Both the position numbers and the translations under genes were made by a program. From Bog-756 sp963727075 (GTDB lineage Bacteria > Actinomycetota > Acidimicrobiia > Acidimicrobiales > RAAP-2), in assembly GCA_963727075.1 (NCBI GenBank), contig CAVSET010000006.1, positions 620,001-684,000 on the forward strand: a stretch of DNA of 64,000 nucleotides. Direction: 5' to 3'. Shown here piece after piece: positions 30,372 to 38,240 of the stretch. Positions within the stretch are counted from its first letter, which is position 1. The number at the start of each line of letters is the position of its first letter. Below the pieces are notes generated by a model. The model did no database searches and was not told the DNA's origin. It saw only the letters and a list, made by a program, of their open reading frames with translations.

Positions 30372-31514
30372 TCACCGCGAGGCCGCCCACTGGCCGGGCT
30401 GCACGAATGGGGTGCCCACCACCGTGGCCGGCAGGCTCTTTCCGCCCTGCTCGATCTCGACGGGGAGCCCCGGATGTGGGTCGGCGGCGGCGGAGTCGAT
30501 GAACCCCATTGCGATCCCGCACTCCAGCATGGGTGAGAAATTCCCACTGGTGACGGTGCCGCCCAGCCGCCCGCCGACACGTACGACCGACCCCTGGCGC
30601 GGGGGTTTCCGGCCGTCGGTGCGCAAGCCGACCAGCCGACGCTGTAGGCCGCGCTCCCGCTCGGACTCCAGTGCGGCGCGACCTCGGAACTGGTCCTTCT
30701 TCCAACCGACCACCCAGCCCAGCCCGGCCTGCAGCGGGGTGATGCCCGGACCGAGCTCGTGGCCGTGCAGCGGGAAGCCCGCCTCCAGCCGGAGCGTGTC
30801 GCGGGCCCCGAGGCCGGCAGGTTGCATCCCGGTGCCCAACAGCGCCGCCCACAGTGCCTCGGCTGCGTCCACCGGCACAGCCAGCTCGAGGCCGTCCTCG
30901 CCCGTGTAGCCGGTGCCCGCCGCCACGCACGGCACTCCCTCCCACACCACCGGCGTCACGCCGAAGCGGGGAACCTCGGCCGCCTCGGGGGCGATGGGGG
31001 CCAGTCGGGTGCGGGCGTGGGGGCCCTGGACGGCGATGATGCACCGGGTGGAGGTGGTGTCCTCTCCCCCGAGCGCATCGATGACCCGGTCGGTGTTGGA
31101 GGCATTCGGCATGACGTCGAAGACATCCTCGGCCACCCACCAGACGATGATGTCGTCGACCACCGAGCCATCCCCCTCGTCGAGGAGGTGCGTGTACTGG
31201 GCTCGGCCGGGGGTCACCTTCGTCAGGTCGTTGGACAGCGTGGCCTGGAGGCGTTCGAAGCTCCCCGGACCCGACACCCTCACCGTGCCGAGGTGGCTGA
31301 CGTCGAAGACCACCGAGTCCTCGCGGCAGGCCCGGTGCTCGGCGATCGTGCCGTGTTCGTAGGAGAGCGGCATCTCCCACCCGCCGAACTCGACCAGCTT
31401 GGCTCCGAGCCGGCGGTGGGCGTCGACCAGGGCGGTATGGCGGAGCTGGCCCCCGGGATGGTCCCCGAGCTCGGGGTGGGAGGCGTCGCCGAAAGCCGTC
31501 GAGGTGTCGCCCAC
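30372..31514 (-). CDS. gcvT: Aminomethyltransferase (T-protein)
   Basis: Transfers the C1 unit from aminomethyl-lipoyl-H-protein to tetrahydrofolate, releasing ammonia. 380 residues, intact. FGGWEMPLSYEHGTIAEH, VFDVSHLGTVRVSGP and GYTGEDGLELAVP carry the folate-binding features; ARDTLRLEAGFPLHG follows. The Glu in YTGEDGLE-like context is typical. 99 bp separate it from gcvPA, and no glycine-riboswitch-like pattern was seen in the 25 bp upstream. Confidence 0.94.
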   Translation of the reverse strand: MGDTSTAFGDASHPELGDHPGGQLRHTALVDAHRRLGAKLVEFGGWEMPLSYEHGTIAEHRACREDSVVFDVSHLGTVRVSGPGSFERLQATLSNDLTKVTPGRAQYTHLLDEGDGSVVDDIIVWWVAEDVFDVMPNASNTDRVIDALGGEDTTSTRCIIAVQGPHARTRLAPIAPEAAEVPRFGVTPVVWEGVPCVAAGTGYTGEDGLELAVPVDAAEALWAALLGTGMQPAGLGARDTLRLEAGFPLHGHELGPGITPLQAGLGWVVGWKKDQFRGRAALESERERGLQRRLVGLRTDGRKPPRQGSVVRVGGRLGGTVTSGNFSPMLECGIAMGFIDSAAADPHPGLPVEIEQGGKSLPATVVGTPFVQPGQWAASR

Positions 31515-31539
31515 GTCGAAAGGCTACCGGCGGACCGGA

Positions 31540-31936
31540 TCAGGCCGTGCGGGCGATGTCGGGCTGTCCGGTTCCTTCGCCGGCCAGGCCGTACTTGGCC
31601 AGGAGGGCCAACGTGTCACGCTGGTACAGGACCGTCACCCGGACGTCGGGATAGAGCTCGCCCATCCGGCGGACCTTCCCGTTCTTCTTCGTCACCAGGC
31701 GTTGGTTGAGCGTGGTGACTTCGACGAACAAGCCGGGTTCAGGCAACCAGAAGTCGGGCCGGAACCCGGCGATCGGCCGACCGGTGTCGTCCCACTCGAG
31801 GGCGAACTCGACCGGCTCGTACTCCCAGCGCACCCCGTAGAAATCGAGGATGCGGGCGAACCGCTGCTCGGATTCGTGCGCGAACCGCTTGACCCGGTCC
31901 AGCGGATCGAGCTCGCCGGCCGCTGCCCACGGTCAA
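31540..31936 (-). CDS. Small PDDEXK-like conserved protein
   Basis: About 130 residues: RFAHESEQRFARILDFYGV, then FRPDFWLPEPGLFVEVTTL. The D...E-x-T strand pair resembles PDDEXK nuclease cores (PDFWL ... FVEVT), although the final Lys is displaced to RLVTKKNGK. A TTG start at 31936 overlaps the merR stop as TTGA, and one extra base near 31912 restores the frame to the conserved body. Without that repair the only in-frame start is a GTG within GVRWEYE. Role unknown; it is part of the gcv transcript. Confidence 0.55.
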
Positions 31937-32457
31937 CGCTCAGCTACCCCGGCCCGGGCCGGGTGGTTGACTGCCTCACGGCGGGCCTCAACGTTCCCGA
32001 TCTCGACGATGGCGGCATCCAGTTCGGAGACCACCGAGGAGAGCGGGAGGATGTTGAAGACGCCTTGGCCGCCGGCCAGGAGATCCACGACCTCGCCGTC
32101 CGAGTGGGCCAGCACCGAGCGGCTACCGGCCAGAACCAGCTGCGCACTGGCCAGGTCGCCTCCGAGGTCACCGCGGAGGCACTCGACAGCCTGGCGGGCC
32201 TGTTGCAGCTTGAGACCCGCGTCGAGAAGTCGCTTGATGACCTTGAGCTCGAGCACGTCCCCGTACGAGTAGCGACGCTGGCTGCCACTGCCACTGGCGT
32301 CGGCGATCGAAGGCCGGAGCAGTCCGGTGCGCGCCCAGTAGTCCAACTGGCGGTAGGTGATGCCCACCACCGAGCAGACCTGGGCCCCGCGGAAGCCGTC
32401 ATCCGGCTCTCTCTCCCGTCGCCCGCTGGTCCGCCCGCCCCGCCGTTCGTCCACCAT
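31933..32457 (-). CDS. MerR-family transcriptional regulator (Rv1830-like)
   Basis: 174 residues. The winged HTH and dimer helix read VVGITYRQLDYWARTGLLRPS, SGSQRRYSYGDVLELKVIKR and LLDAGLKLQQARQAVE. This is very like the actinobacterial MerR protein that neighbours garA/gcv genes in mycobacteria. No Cys metal site is present. ATG 32457 is chosen because GTGGAGGA lies a few bases upstream. It is the first gene of the gcv transcript; an inverted repeat at 32507-32541 is the likely operator. Confidence 0.85.
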   Translation of the reverse strand: MVDERRGGRTSGRREREPDDGFRGAQVCSVVGITYRQLDYWARTGLLRPSIADASGSGSQRRYSYGDVLELKVIKRLLDAGLKLQQARQAVECLRGDLGGDLASAQLVLAGSRSVLAHSDGEVVDLLAGGQGVFNILPLSSVVSELDAAIVEIGNVEARREAVNHPARAGVAER

Positions 32458-32506
32458 CAGTCCTCCACCTCTGATCCTCCCACCTCTGATCCTCCACCTC
32501 GATCTG

Positions 32507-32541
32507 AGGTTGACCCTGAACCCGTACCTCACGGTCAACCT
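32507..32541. promoter_or_regulatory. Perfect dyad, likely MerR operator
   Basis: AGGTTGACC (32507-32515) and GGTCAACCT (32533-32541) form a perfect nine-base inverted repeat with a 17-base spacer, 50-84 bp upstream of the merR start. On the minus strand the upstream arm includes TTGACC, a -35-like element. Between this dyad and the gene, CACCTCTGATCCTC-type text is repeated about three times (32461-32500). Confidence 0.6.
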
Positions 32542-32657
32542 GGTGAGCCACGGTATCACATCGCCGTAACTACCTGGATGTGAGCCGAGCTGCCCGCCCC
32601 CGGGGACCGTCGGGCCCGAGATTTGGACGCCCGCCCCGCTCCGGCAATGATCGGGGC

Positions 32658-32996
32658 ATGACCGTCGTCAAGATCAACGCCATCACCGTGACCGAGGGCT
32701 CGGGCGACGAGCTGGCCCGACGGTTCGCTCAGCGAGCGGGCGCGGTGGACGACGCCGACGGGTTCGAAGGATTCGAGCTCCTACGCCCGACGGACGACCG
32801 TGACACCTGGCTCGTCCTCACCCGCTGGCGGGACGAAGAGTCGTTCGATGCGTGGGTGGCATCGCCGGCCTTCGCCCACGGTCATCGCGGTGCGTCGGCC
32901 GGAGGTGACGGCCACGACGGCGGTGAGCCGCGACCCGTCGGCCGGCACAGCGAGCTCTGGTCCTACGACATCGTCGAACTGCCCCGCCCTCGATGA
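32658..32996 (+). CDS. MhuD-like antibiotic biosynthesis monooxygenase-fold protein
   Basis: 112 residues in the dimeric ferredoxin-like fold of heme-degrading MhuD/IsdG. VVKINAITVTEGSGDELARR, FEGFELLRPTDDRDTWLVLT and WRDEESFDAWVASPAFAHGH align with mycobacterial MhuD. The heme-ligating His and catalytic Asn (INAI) can be proposed from that similarity. The Gly/His-rich segment after residue 75 is looser. The stop overlaps the next start (ATGA 32993-32996). Confidence 0.72.
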   Translation: MTVVKINAITVTEGSGDELARRFAQRAGAVDDADGFEGFELLRPTDDRDTWLVLTRWRDEESFDAWVASPAFAHGHRGASAGGDGHDGGEPRPVGRHSELWSYDIVELPRPR

Positions 32997-33601
32997 AGCC
33001 GGGAGATGTTCCGCCGGCCGGGGCAGTCCCGCTCCACCGCCGCTCACTCGAGTTCGAGGCGTTCGACATGGGCTCGGATCTGCTCGTCGTCGGCAGGCTG
33101 TCTGATGCGCGGCCGTGGGCCGAGGAACGGTCCGACGTCGGCACCGTCCACGACATGGAGCTTCGGGTCACGGTGGGCCTCGACGACATGGTGGTCACCG
33201 AGGCCGTGGCTCACATGCATGCCTTCCCGCACTCGGAGTGCCCGATGATCGAGGCCGCCTTCGCCGGACTAGCCGGGCTCAGCGTGTCGCGTGGCTTCAC
33301 CCGGCAGGTCCAGGAGCGGCTGGGCGGTCCGAGGGGTTGCAGCCACCTCGAGCAGCTGGCCCGGGCGCTCGGCCCGGTCGTCATCCAGGCGGTCACGTCA
33401 CGCCGGGCGCTGGCCGTGAGCCGCGGCGAGACCCGTGATCTTATCAGCGGCGTCAGCAGTCCCTGGGCGGTGAACAGTTGCCACATCTGGGCCGAGGGCG
33501 GTGTGGCCGAGCAGAAGCTGGCGGCCGGATGGCGGCCCGGCGTCGGTCCCTACCCCTCGCTGCCGCTCGAGACCATCCGCCGTCCCAGCGGAGCGGTGTG
33601 A
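32993..33601 (+). CDS. DUF2889 protein
   Basis: 202 residues, intact. HRRSLEFEAFDMGSDLLVVG, a DMELRVTVGLDDMVVTEA strand pair, HAFPHSECPMIEAAFAGLAG and GCSHLEQLARALGPVVIQA match the DUF2889 family. Conserved Cys and His (HSECP; GCSHL) could bind a metal or act catalytically. Function unknown. Coupled by overlap on both sides (ATGA with the MhuD-like gene, GTGA with the lipoprotein). Confidence 0.72.
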   Translation: MKPGDVPPAGAVPLHRRSLEFEAFDMGSDLLVVGRLSDARPWAEERSDVGTVHDMELRVTVGLDDMVVTEAVAHMHAFPHSECPMIEAAFAGLAGLSVSRGFTRQVQERLGGPRGCSHLEQLARALGPVVIQAVTSRRALAVSRGETRDLISGVSSPWAVNSCHIWAEGGVAEQKLAAGWRPGVGPYPSLPLETIRRPSGAV

Positions 33602-34140
33602 CCGATCGGCCGGTGGGACCGCCCACGCGGCTCTCCCGGCTCCGGCGCCCGCAGATCGCCGTCGTGGCGCTGGCGGTGGGGCTCGTCGGCGGTTGCACCC
33701 CGTCGGGGACCGCGGTGACCGCGCCGTTCGGCACCCAGGCTCCTTCGCTCGAGCACGGGCCGGTCTACGAGATCAAGGTGGCTCCGGTGAGCGGCCTCGG
33801 ACCGGTGCTCGTCGACGGCCAGGGCATCACCGTCTACCTCTTCGCCACCGACCACCGGGGCTCGCCCTCCCGGTGCTATGACATCTGTGCCGTGCAGTGG
33901 CCTCCGCTCGTGCTCCCAACTGGTGTCACCGCCCCCGTCGCCGGCCCGGGGATCGAGCCGCGGCGGCTCGGCACCGCCCCCCGCACCGACGGGACCATCC
34001 AGGTCACCTACAACGGATGGCCGCTCTACCTCTGGCCCCCGGACCGGTCCCCCGGCAAAGCCACCGGCCAGGGCCTGACCAACGCCGGTGGCCGTTGGTA
34101 CGTCCTCGACCCGGGCGGCAACGCCGTGGTGCCGCCCTGA
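33598..34140 (+). CDS. Lipoprotein with secreted-repeat (PF03640-type) domain
   Basis: 180 residues. The signal peptide ends in a lipobox (LVGG|C at about residue 32). Two copies of the secreted repeat follow: LVDGQGITVYLFATDHRG with SRCYDICAVQWPPL, and a second ending NGWPLYLWPPDRSPG. This family occurs on actinobacterial envelopes; a function is not established. The GTG 33598 start overlaps the preceding stop (GTGA), so envelope attachment is co-produced with the two cytosolic proteins upstream. Confidence 0.8.
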   Translation: MTDRPVGPPTRLSRLRRPQIAVVALAVGLVGGCTPSGTAVTAPFGTQAPSLEHGPVYEIKVAPVSGLGPVLVDGQGITVYLFATDHRGSPSRCYDICAVQWPPLVLPTGVTAPVAGPGIEPRRLGTAPRTDGTIQVTYNGWPLYLWPPDRSPGKATGQGLTNAGGRWYVLDPGGNAVVPP

Positions 34141-34181
34141 CCGCGGAGGTCAGAGGGGCGTCGAGCGGCTCCCCGGAACCC

Positions 34182-34469
34182 GTGCGCCCCGACCAGACGT
34201 CGCGATGGTCGATCAAATCGACTGGTTCCCTGCTCTCGGTCAACTCGGTGGGCTCGATCCTGTCCGTCAACTCGGTGGGTTCGATCCTGTCCGTCGGCTC
34301 CATCGGCTCGGTGATCTCGGTGGCTTCGGTGGGGAGCTTCCTCGGTGTCGCCTCGCTCCTCTCGTTCGCCTCGGTGGCCTCGGCGCTGTCCGACCGCTCG
34401 GTGGGGGCCCTGCTGTCCCGCCGGTCGAGACCGGACACCTCCGGGGGCCGCGATAGGACGAAGGTCTGA
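34182..34469 (+). CDS. Ser/Val/Gly/Ile repeat protein
   Basis: 95 residues built of degenerate six-residue units S-V-G-S-I-L / S-V-N-S-V-G (residues about 15-70), followed by a basic tail (SRRSRPDTSGGRDRTK). There is no signal peptide and no Cys. The alternating small and aliphatic residues could stack as a solenoid or pack like glycine-zipper helices. At DNA level GTCAACTCGGTGGGCTCGAT is repeated almost perfectly. GTG 34182 is used. I recognise the repeat style from other actinobacteria but know no function. Confidence 0.55.
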   Translation: MRPDQTSRWSIKSTGSLLSVNSVGSILSVNSVGSILSVGSIGSVISVASVGSFLGVASLLSFASVASALSDRSVGALLSRRSRPDTSGGRDRTKV

Positions 34470-34473
34470 CCCC

Positions 34474-34992
34474 TCAGTCGATCCGGGTGAGCTTCGACCT
34501 GAAACGGCGGCCGTTCGACACATACTCGGCGGCGGCGACCTCGATGACCCTCGGGTTGGACTTCCCGAGCCGCAGGGTGGCGGGCACCCCGACGGCCAGA
34601 GCGCCGGCCGGCACGTGCATCCGGTTCGGAACCACCGCGTTGGCACCGACCGTGGCGCCCGTGGCCACCACGGCGTGGTGGAGTACCACCGAGCCCGAGC
34701 CGACCAGCGTCGCGTCCTCGAGGGTGCACCCTTCGAGGTGGGCGAGGTGGCCGATCACGCATCCGTCTCCCACCACCGTGGGGAAGCCCGGACCGGCGTG
34801 GATCACCGTCCCGTCCTGGACCGAGGTCCGCGCCCCGATGGTGATGGTCCCGTAGTCACCCCGGAGCACGGCACCGGGCCAGATCGTCGAATCCGGGCCG
34901 ATGGTGACGTCGCCGATGACCACCGCGTCTGGATGCACGTAGGCCTCGGGGTGGAGCGAGGGGACGAGGTCTTCCAGTTGGTAGATGGCCAT
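34474..34992 (-). CDS. Gamma-carbonic-anhydrase-like hexapeptide-repeat protein
   Basis: 172 residues, intact. Left-handed beta-helix hexapeptide turns run through residues 18-125 (VVIGDVTIGPDSTIWPGAVL, then VQDGTVIHAG). Zinc-type His residues are in VIHAG and GHLAHLEG, the pattern of gamma carbonic anhydrases and their PaaY/YrdA relatives. Carbonic anhydrase activity is possible but not certain for this subgroup. It converges on the repeat protein, with only 4 bp between stops. Confidence 0.83.
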   Translation of the reverse strand: MAIYQLEDLVPSLHPEAYVHPDAVVIGDVTIGPDSTIWPGAVLRGDYGTITIGARTSVQDGTVIHAGPGFPTVVGDGCVIGHLAHLEGCTLEDATLVGSGSVVLHHAVVATGATVGANAVVPNRMHVPAGALAVGVPATLRLGKSNPRVIEVAAAEYVSNGRRFRSKLTRID

Positions 34993-35117
34993 GGGATGCG
35001 ACCATACGGCACGGAACCGGCCCAGGCGTCGAACCTCATGGCCAGGGCCGGTCGGAACCGGCGCCGATTTAGGATGGTCCAGGCGCCCCCAGTGGGCCGT
35101 TGCGAGGAGGACACATC

Positions 35118-36308
35118 ATGAGTGATATCGGGGAGCTCGGTCATCCGGTCTTCGACGCCGACAACCACTACTACGAGGCAGTCGACGCATTCACCCGGCA
35201 CCTCGACCCGAAGCTGGGGCCTCGGGTCATCCAGTGGTCGGAGATCGACGGTCGTCGCTACCACGTGATCGGCGGAAGGGTCAACCGGGCGGTGACCAAC
35301 CCCACCTTCGACCCGGTGGCCTTCCCCGGGGCCATGCACGACTACTTCCGTGGCAACCCCGAGAGCCGCAGCCCGCTGGAGTTCTTGTCCCGGCGGGAAC
35401 CGATCCGCCCCGCCTATCGCGACCCGCGGGCCCGGCTGGCGGCCCTGGACGAGCAGGGCCTGCAGGGGTGCCTCCTGTTCCCCACCCTCGGCATGATCTA
35501 CGAGGAGCCGCTGGCCAACGATCCCGAGGCGGTCTGCCATCTGTTCACCGCCTTCAACCGCTGGCTGGTGGAGGACTGGGGCTTCAACCACGAGGGCCGC
35601 ATCTTCGCCGCTCCCTACCTGACCTTGGCCGATCCGGTCTGGGCCGCGGCGGAGCTGGCCTGGGCCCTTGAACAGGGCGCCCGCCTGGTCGTGATGCGGC
35701 CCGCAGCCCCGGTGACCACCACCGGGAGGTGCAACCCGTTCGACCCCATGTTCGATGCGTTCTGGACCCTGGCCAACGACGCCGGCATCTGCGTCGTCGT
35801 CCATGCCGCCGACAGCGGCCTCTCGTCCAACGGGTACGCCGCCGACGGCTTCAATGCCACCTTCTCGGGCGGATGGAAGCCCACCATCAAGTCGTTCCAG
35901 ATCGAGCAGGCGATCCGCGACTACCTGCTCACCGTGATCTTCGAGAAGCACTTCGACCGGTTCCCCAACCTGCGGATCGCCTCGATCGAGAACGGTGCCG
36001 AGTACCTCCCGGACCTCATCAAGAAGCTCCGCTCGGCGGCCAACAAGATGCCGGGCTACTGGAAGGACGATCCGGTCGAGACCCTCCGCCGGAATGTGTG
36101 GGTCAATCCGTTCTGGGAGGACGACGTCAACCAGGTGGCCGAGTGCATGGGAGCCGACCGGGTCATCTTCGGCTCGGACTGGCCGCACGTCGAGGCACTG
36201 CCGGAGCCGCTCGACTACCTGGTCGAGCTCAAGGAGTTCAGCGCCGACGAGCGCCGGATGATCCTCAACGACAACGTGACCGGGTTGATCTCACTGCGGC
36301 CGACCTGA
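35118..36308 (+). CDS. Amidohydrolase-2 family metal-dependent hydrolase
   Basis: 396 residues, intact TIM-barrel protein. VFDADNHYYEA is the N-terminal metal motif (D-x-D-x-H type), VVVHAADSGLSS carries the next His and VIFGSDWPHVEA the final Asp. This family includes ACMSD-like decarboxylases and hydratases; the substrate is unknown. GAGGAGG at 35105-35111 selects ATG 35118. Confidence 0.85.
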   Translation: MSDIGELGHPVFDADNHYYEAVDAFTRHLDPKLGPRVIQWSEIDGRRYHVIGGRVNRAVTNPTFDPVAFPGAMHDYFRGNPESRSPLEFLSRREPIRPAYRDPRARLAALDEQGLQGCLLFPTLGMIYEEPLANDPEAVCHLFTAFNRWLVEDWGFNHEGRIFAAPYLTLADPVWAAAELAWALEQGARLVVMRPAAPVTTTGRCNPFDPMFDAFWTLANDAGICVVVHAADSGLSSNGYAADGFNATFSGGWKPTIKSFQIEQAIRDYLLTVIFEKHFDRFPNLRIASIENGAEYLPDLIKKLRSAANKMPGYWKDDPVETLRRNVWVNPFWEDDVNQVAECMGADRVIFGSDWPHVEALPEPLDYLVELKEFSADERRMILNDNVTGLISLRPT

Positions 36309-36508
36309 GCCACGACCGGCCTGCTCCGGCGATGGAGCCTCAGTGGCGGCCGCGCCCGCCGCGAACGGCGCGCCCCCTTGCCGTGATGGGTGGCACGGTG
36401 CGTGCCACTCGGGGCCGCCTGCCGGTACCGGTCACGCCGGTTCTTCCCGACGAATCCCCCGGTGACGATGATCACCAGCCCGACGGCCATGAGGATCCAG
36501 ATCAGCAT
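36215..36508 (-). CDS. Possible small membrane protein
   Basis: Starts MLIWILMAVGLVIIVTGGFV, one clear transmembrane helix, then a strongly basic tail (KNRRDRYRQ). The last 30 codons are antisense to the amidohydrolase 3' end and look like chance coding, so the true protein may be shorter or the frame may be spurious. It lies between two convergent/divergent genes without other candidates. Confidence 0.35.
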   Translation of the reverse strand: MLIWILMAVGLVIIVTGGFVGKNRRDRYRQAAPSGTHRATHHGKGARRSRRARPPLRLHRRSRPVVAQVGRSEINPVTLSLRIIRRSSALNSLSSTR

Positions 36509-36544
36509 GCGCGCTCCATGGTGGAGATCATGTCATGCCGGCTG

Positions 36545-38062
36545 TCAGCGGATCTCGCTCGGGGTCGACGGGTTGAGGAATGCTTGGTCCGACACGTCCG
36601 CCGCCGGACCGTCGGAGCGGGCGAAGTGTTCGGCCCATGTCGCCCGGCCGGTGGCCCGTAGGCGTTCCAGGTACCAGTCGACGTCCACCCGCGAGTGCCA
36701 GGGACCACCCTCCCTCAGCACCAACCAGAGCGGGTCGGCCCCGTTCGACGAGAGGCTGAGGGCGTCGGCCCCCCAATCGTGCAGGAGGCGCAAAGCGTGC
36801 TCCACCTCCTCCGGGTGCGTGGCGGCCACGTCGTGCTGTTCGAACGGATCGCGGTCCAGGTCGAAGAGCATGACGTCCGGAAAGCCGTGGAAGGCGTCGT
36901 GGTAGGTGCGGATGCAGATCCACCGCCCGAAACGTACCGATCGTTGCGCCGTCCAGGCGGCGTGGGAGAGGACCAGGTGGTCCCGTCCGGGCGTCGTCCC
37001 GAGGTTCAGGTCGGAGGCGAACGAGGTACCGTCCCACCGCTCCGGCACCTCGGCCCCGAACAGCTCGAGCACAGTGGCCATCACGTCGATCTGGTAGTGG
37101 AAGCCGGGCTGGGTCGGGGCGGCCGACCGTTCGAGGCCGGGCCACCGCAGGACCATGGGCAGGCGGGTGGTGAACTGGTCGGCCGTCTGGTGGTCACAGT
37201 AGATACCGAGCTCTCCGAGGTTCTCTCCGTGGTCGGCCGAGACCATGACGGCGGTCGCCGCACCGAGCCCCATGCCCTCCAGCGCCCCGAGGACCTGGCC
37301 GACATGGTGATCGGCGTAGCGGACGCCGGTGTCGTAGCCGTCGTAGATCCGGCCGACCGACTCCATGCTGTCGGCCTGTTGGGGCTGGCGCGGCCAGTCG
37401 TCCCAGACGGTGCGCGGGCCGAAACCGGCGATCTCCTGGGCCGAATGAGGGCCGGGCAGGCCCCAGTGGGTCCGGCGAACCTCCTCGGTCAGCCAGGATG
37501 GGACCGCATCGCCGCCGAGGTCGGCCCCGAAGGCGGTCGGCGTCCGGTAGGGGGTGTGGGGATCCCACATGTGGACGTGCAGGAACCAGTCCTCCCGGTG
37601 GCCGTTGCGGGCGAGCCAGTCGCGGGCCACCGCGGCGACCTGGTCGGCCGTCTCCATGCCCCGCGTGCCGAGGTTGAAGCACTCGTTGAACCCGGCGTCG
37701 AAGTGGTAGGCGGAGTGGCGCTCGGCGAACGTGCTGATCGAGGCGGTCCACACGCCGATGTCGCGGAGGGCGCTCATCCAGCTGTAGCGGGCGGCCGCCG
37801 TCTGGAACCGTCGGGCCGGTCCCTCGGCGAACGGGTCGGTGGCCACCCCTCCGTGGTTGATCGAACCGTTCCGAATGCCGAACTGCCCCGACGACAGCGC
37901 CGAACGGGAGGGCAGGCATGGCGTGTCCGAGGCGTGGACGTTGTCGAAACGGATGCCACTCGAGGCCAGGGCATCGATGTTCGGGCTGGTCGGGCGGCCG
38001 TACCCGTAGCACCCCAGGTGATCGGCCCGGAGGGTGTCGATGTCGAAGTAGAGGAACCTCAT
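36545..38062 (-). CDS. FGly-type sulfatase
   Basis: 505 residues, intact, alkaline-phosphatase superfamily. DIDTLRADHLGCYGYGRPTS gives the first metal ligands. TPCLPSRSAL is the Cys-x-Pro-Ser-Arg formylglycine motif with Cys49. DWFLHVHMWDPHTPY and VSADHGENLG give further metal ligands. There is no signal peptide, so it should act in the cytoplasm. It would hydrolyse sulfate (or phosphonate/phosphodiester) esters once matured by a formylglycine-generating enzyme, not seen here. ATG 38062 gives MRFLYFDIDTLRADH. It is in the same direction as the GT2 gene upstream. Confidence 0.88.
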   Translation of the reverse strand: MRFLYFDIDTLRADHLGCYGYGRPTSPNIDALASSGIRFDNVHASDTPCLPSRSALSSGQFGIRNGSINHGGVATDPFAEGPARRFQTAAARYSWMSALRDIGVWTASISTFAERHSAYHFDAGFNECFNLGTRGMETADQVAAVARDWLARNGHREDWFLHVHMWDPHTPYRTPTAFGADLGGDAVPSWLTEEVRRTHWGLPGPHSAQEIAGFGPRTVWDDWPRQPQQADSMESVGRIYDGYDTGVRYADHHVGQVLGALEGMGLGAATAVMVSADHGENLGELGIYCDHQTADQFTTRLPMVLRWPGLERSAAPTQPGFHYQIDVMATVLELFGAEVPERWDGTSFASDLNLGTTPGRDHLVLSHAAWTAQRSVRFGRWICIRTYHDAFHGFPDVMLFDLDRDPFEQHDVAATHPEEVEHALRLLHDWGADALSLSSNGADPLWLVLREGGPWHSRVDVDWYLERLRATGRATWAEHFARSDGPAADVSDQAFLNPSTPSEIR

Positions 38063-38240
38063 CGCCGGCTCCTCGGCGGCGTCCTGCCGTGGGCACACGC
38101 CGACGCACGCAGCGGGGTGACCCGACCACGGCACCCGTCGTTCACCCGCGCCATGCTAGGCCCCCGACCCGGCCCGGCCGGGGACCGGCGATGCCCTGGC
38201 CCAGAACCATCTGGCGCAGCCGCCCACCGGAACGGGCCAG

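Noticed and set aside
31515..31540. Glycine riboswitch before gcvT
   Set aside because: Only 25 bp separate gcvT from the upstream gene, and no aptamer-like pattern was seen there or before merR.
32461..32500. CACCTCTGATCC direct repeats as a CRISPR or satellite
   Set aside because: Only about three short imperfect copies with no spacers. More likely part of the merR leader.
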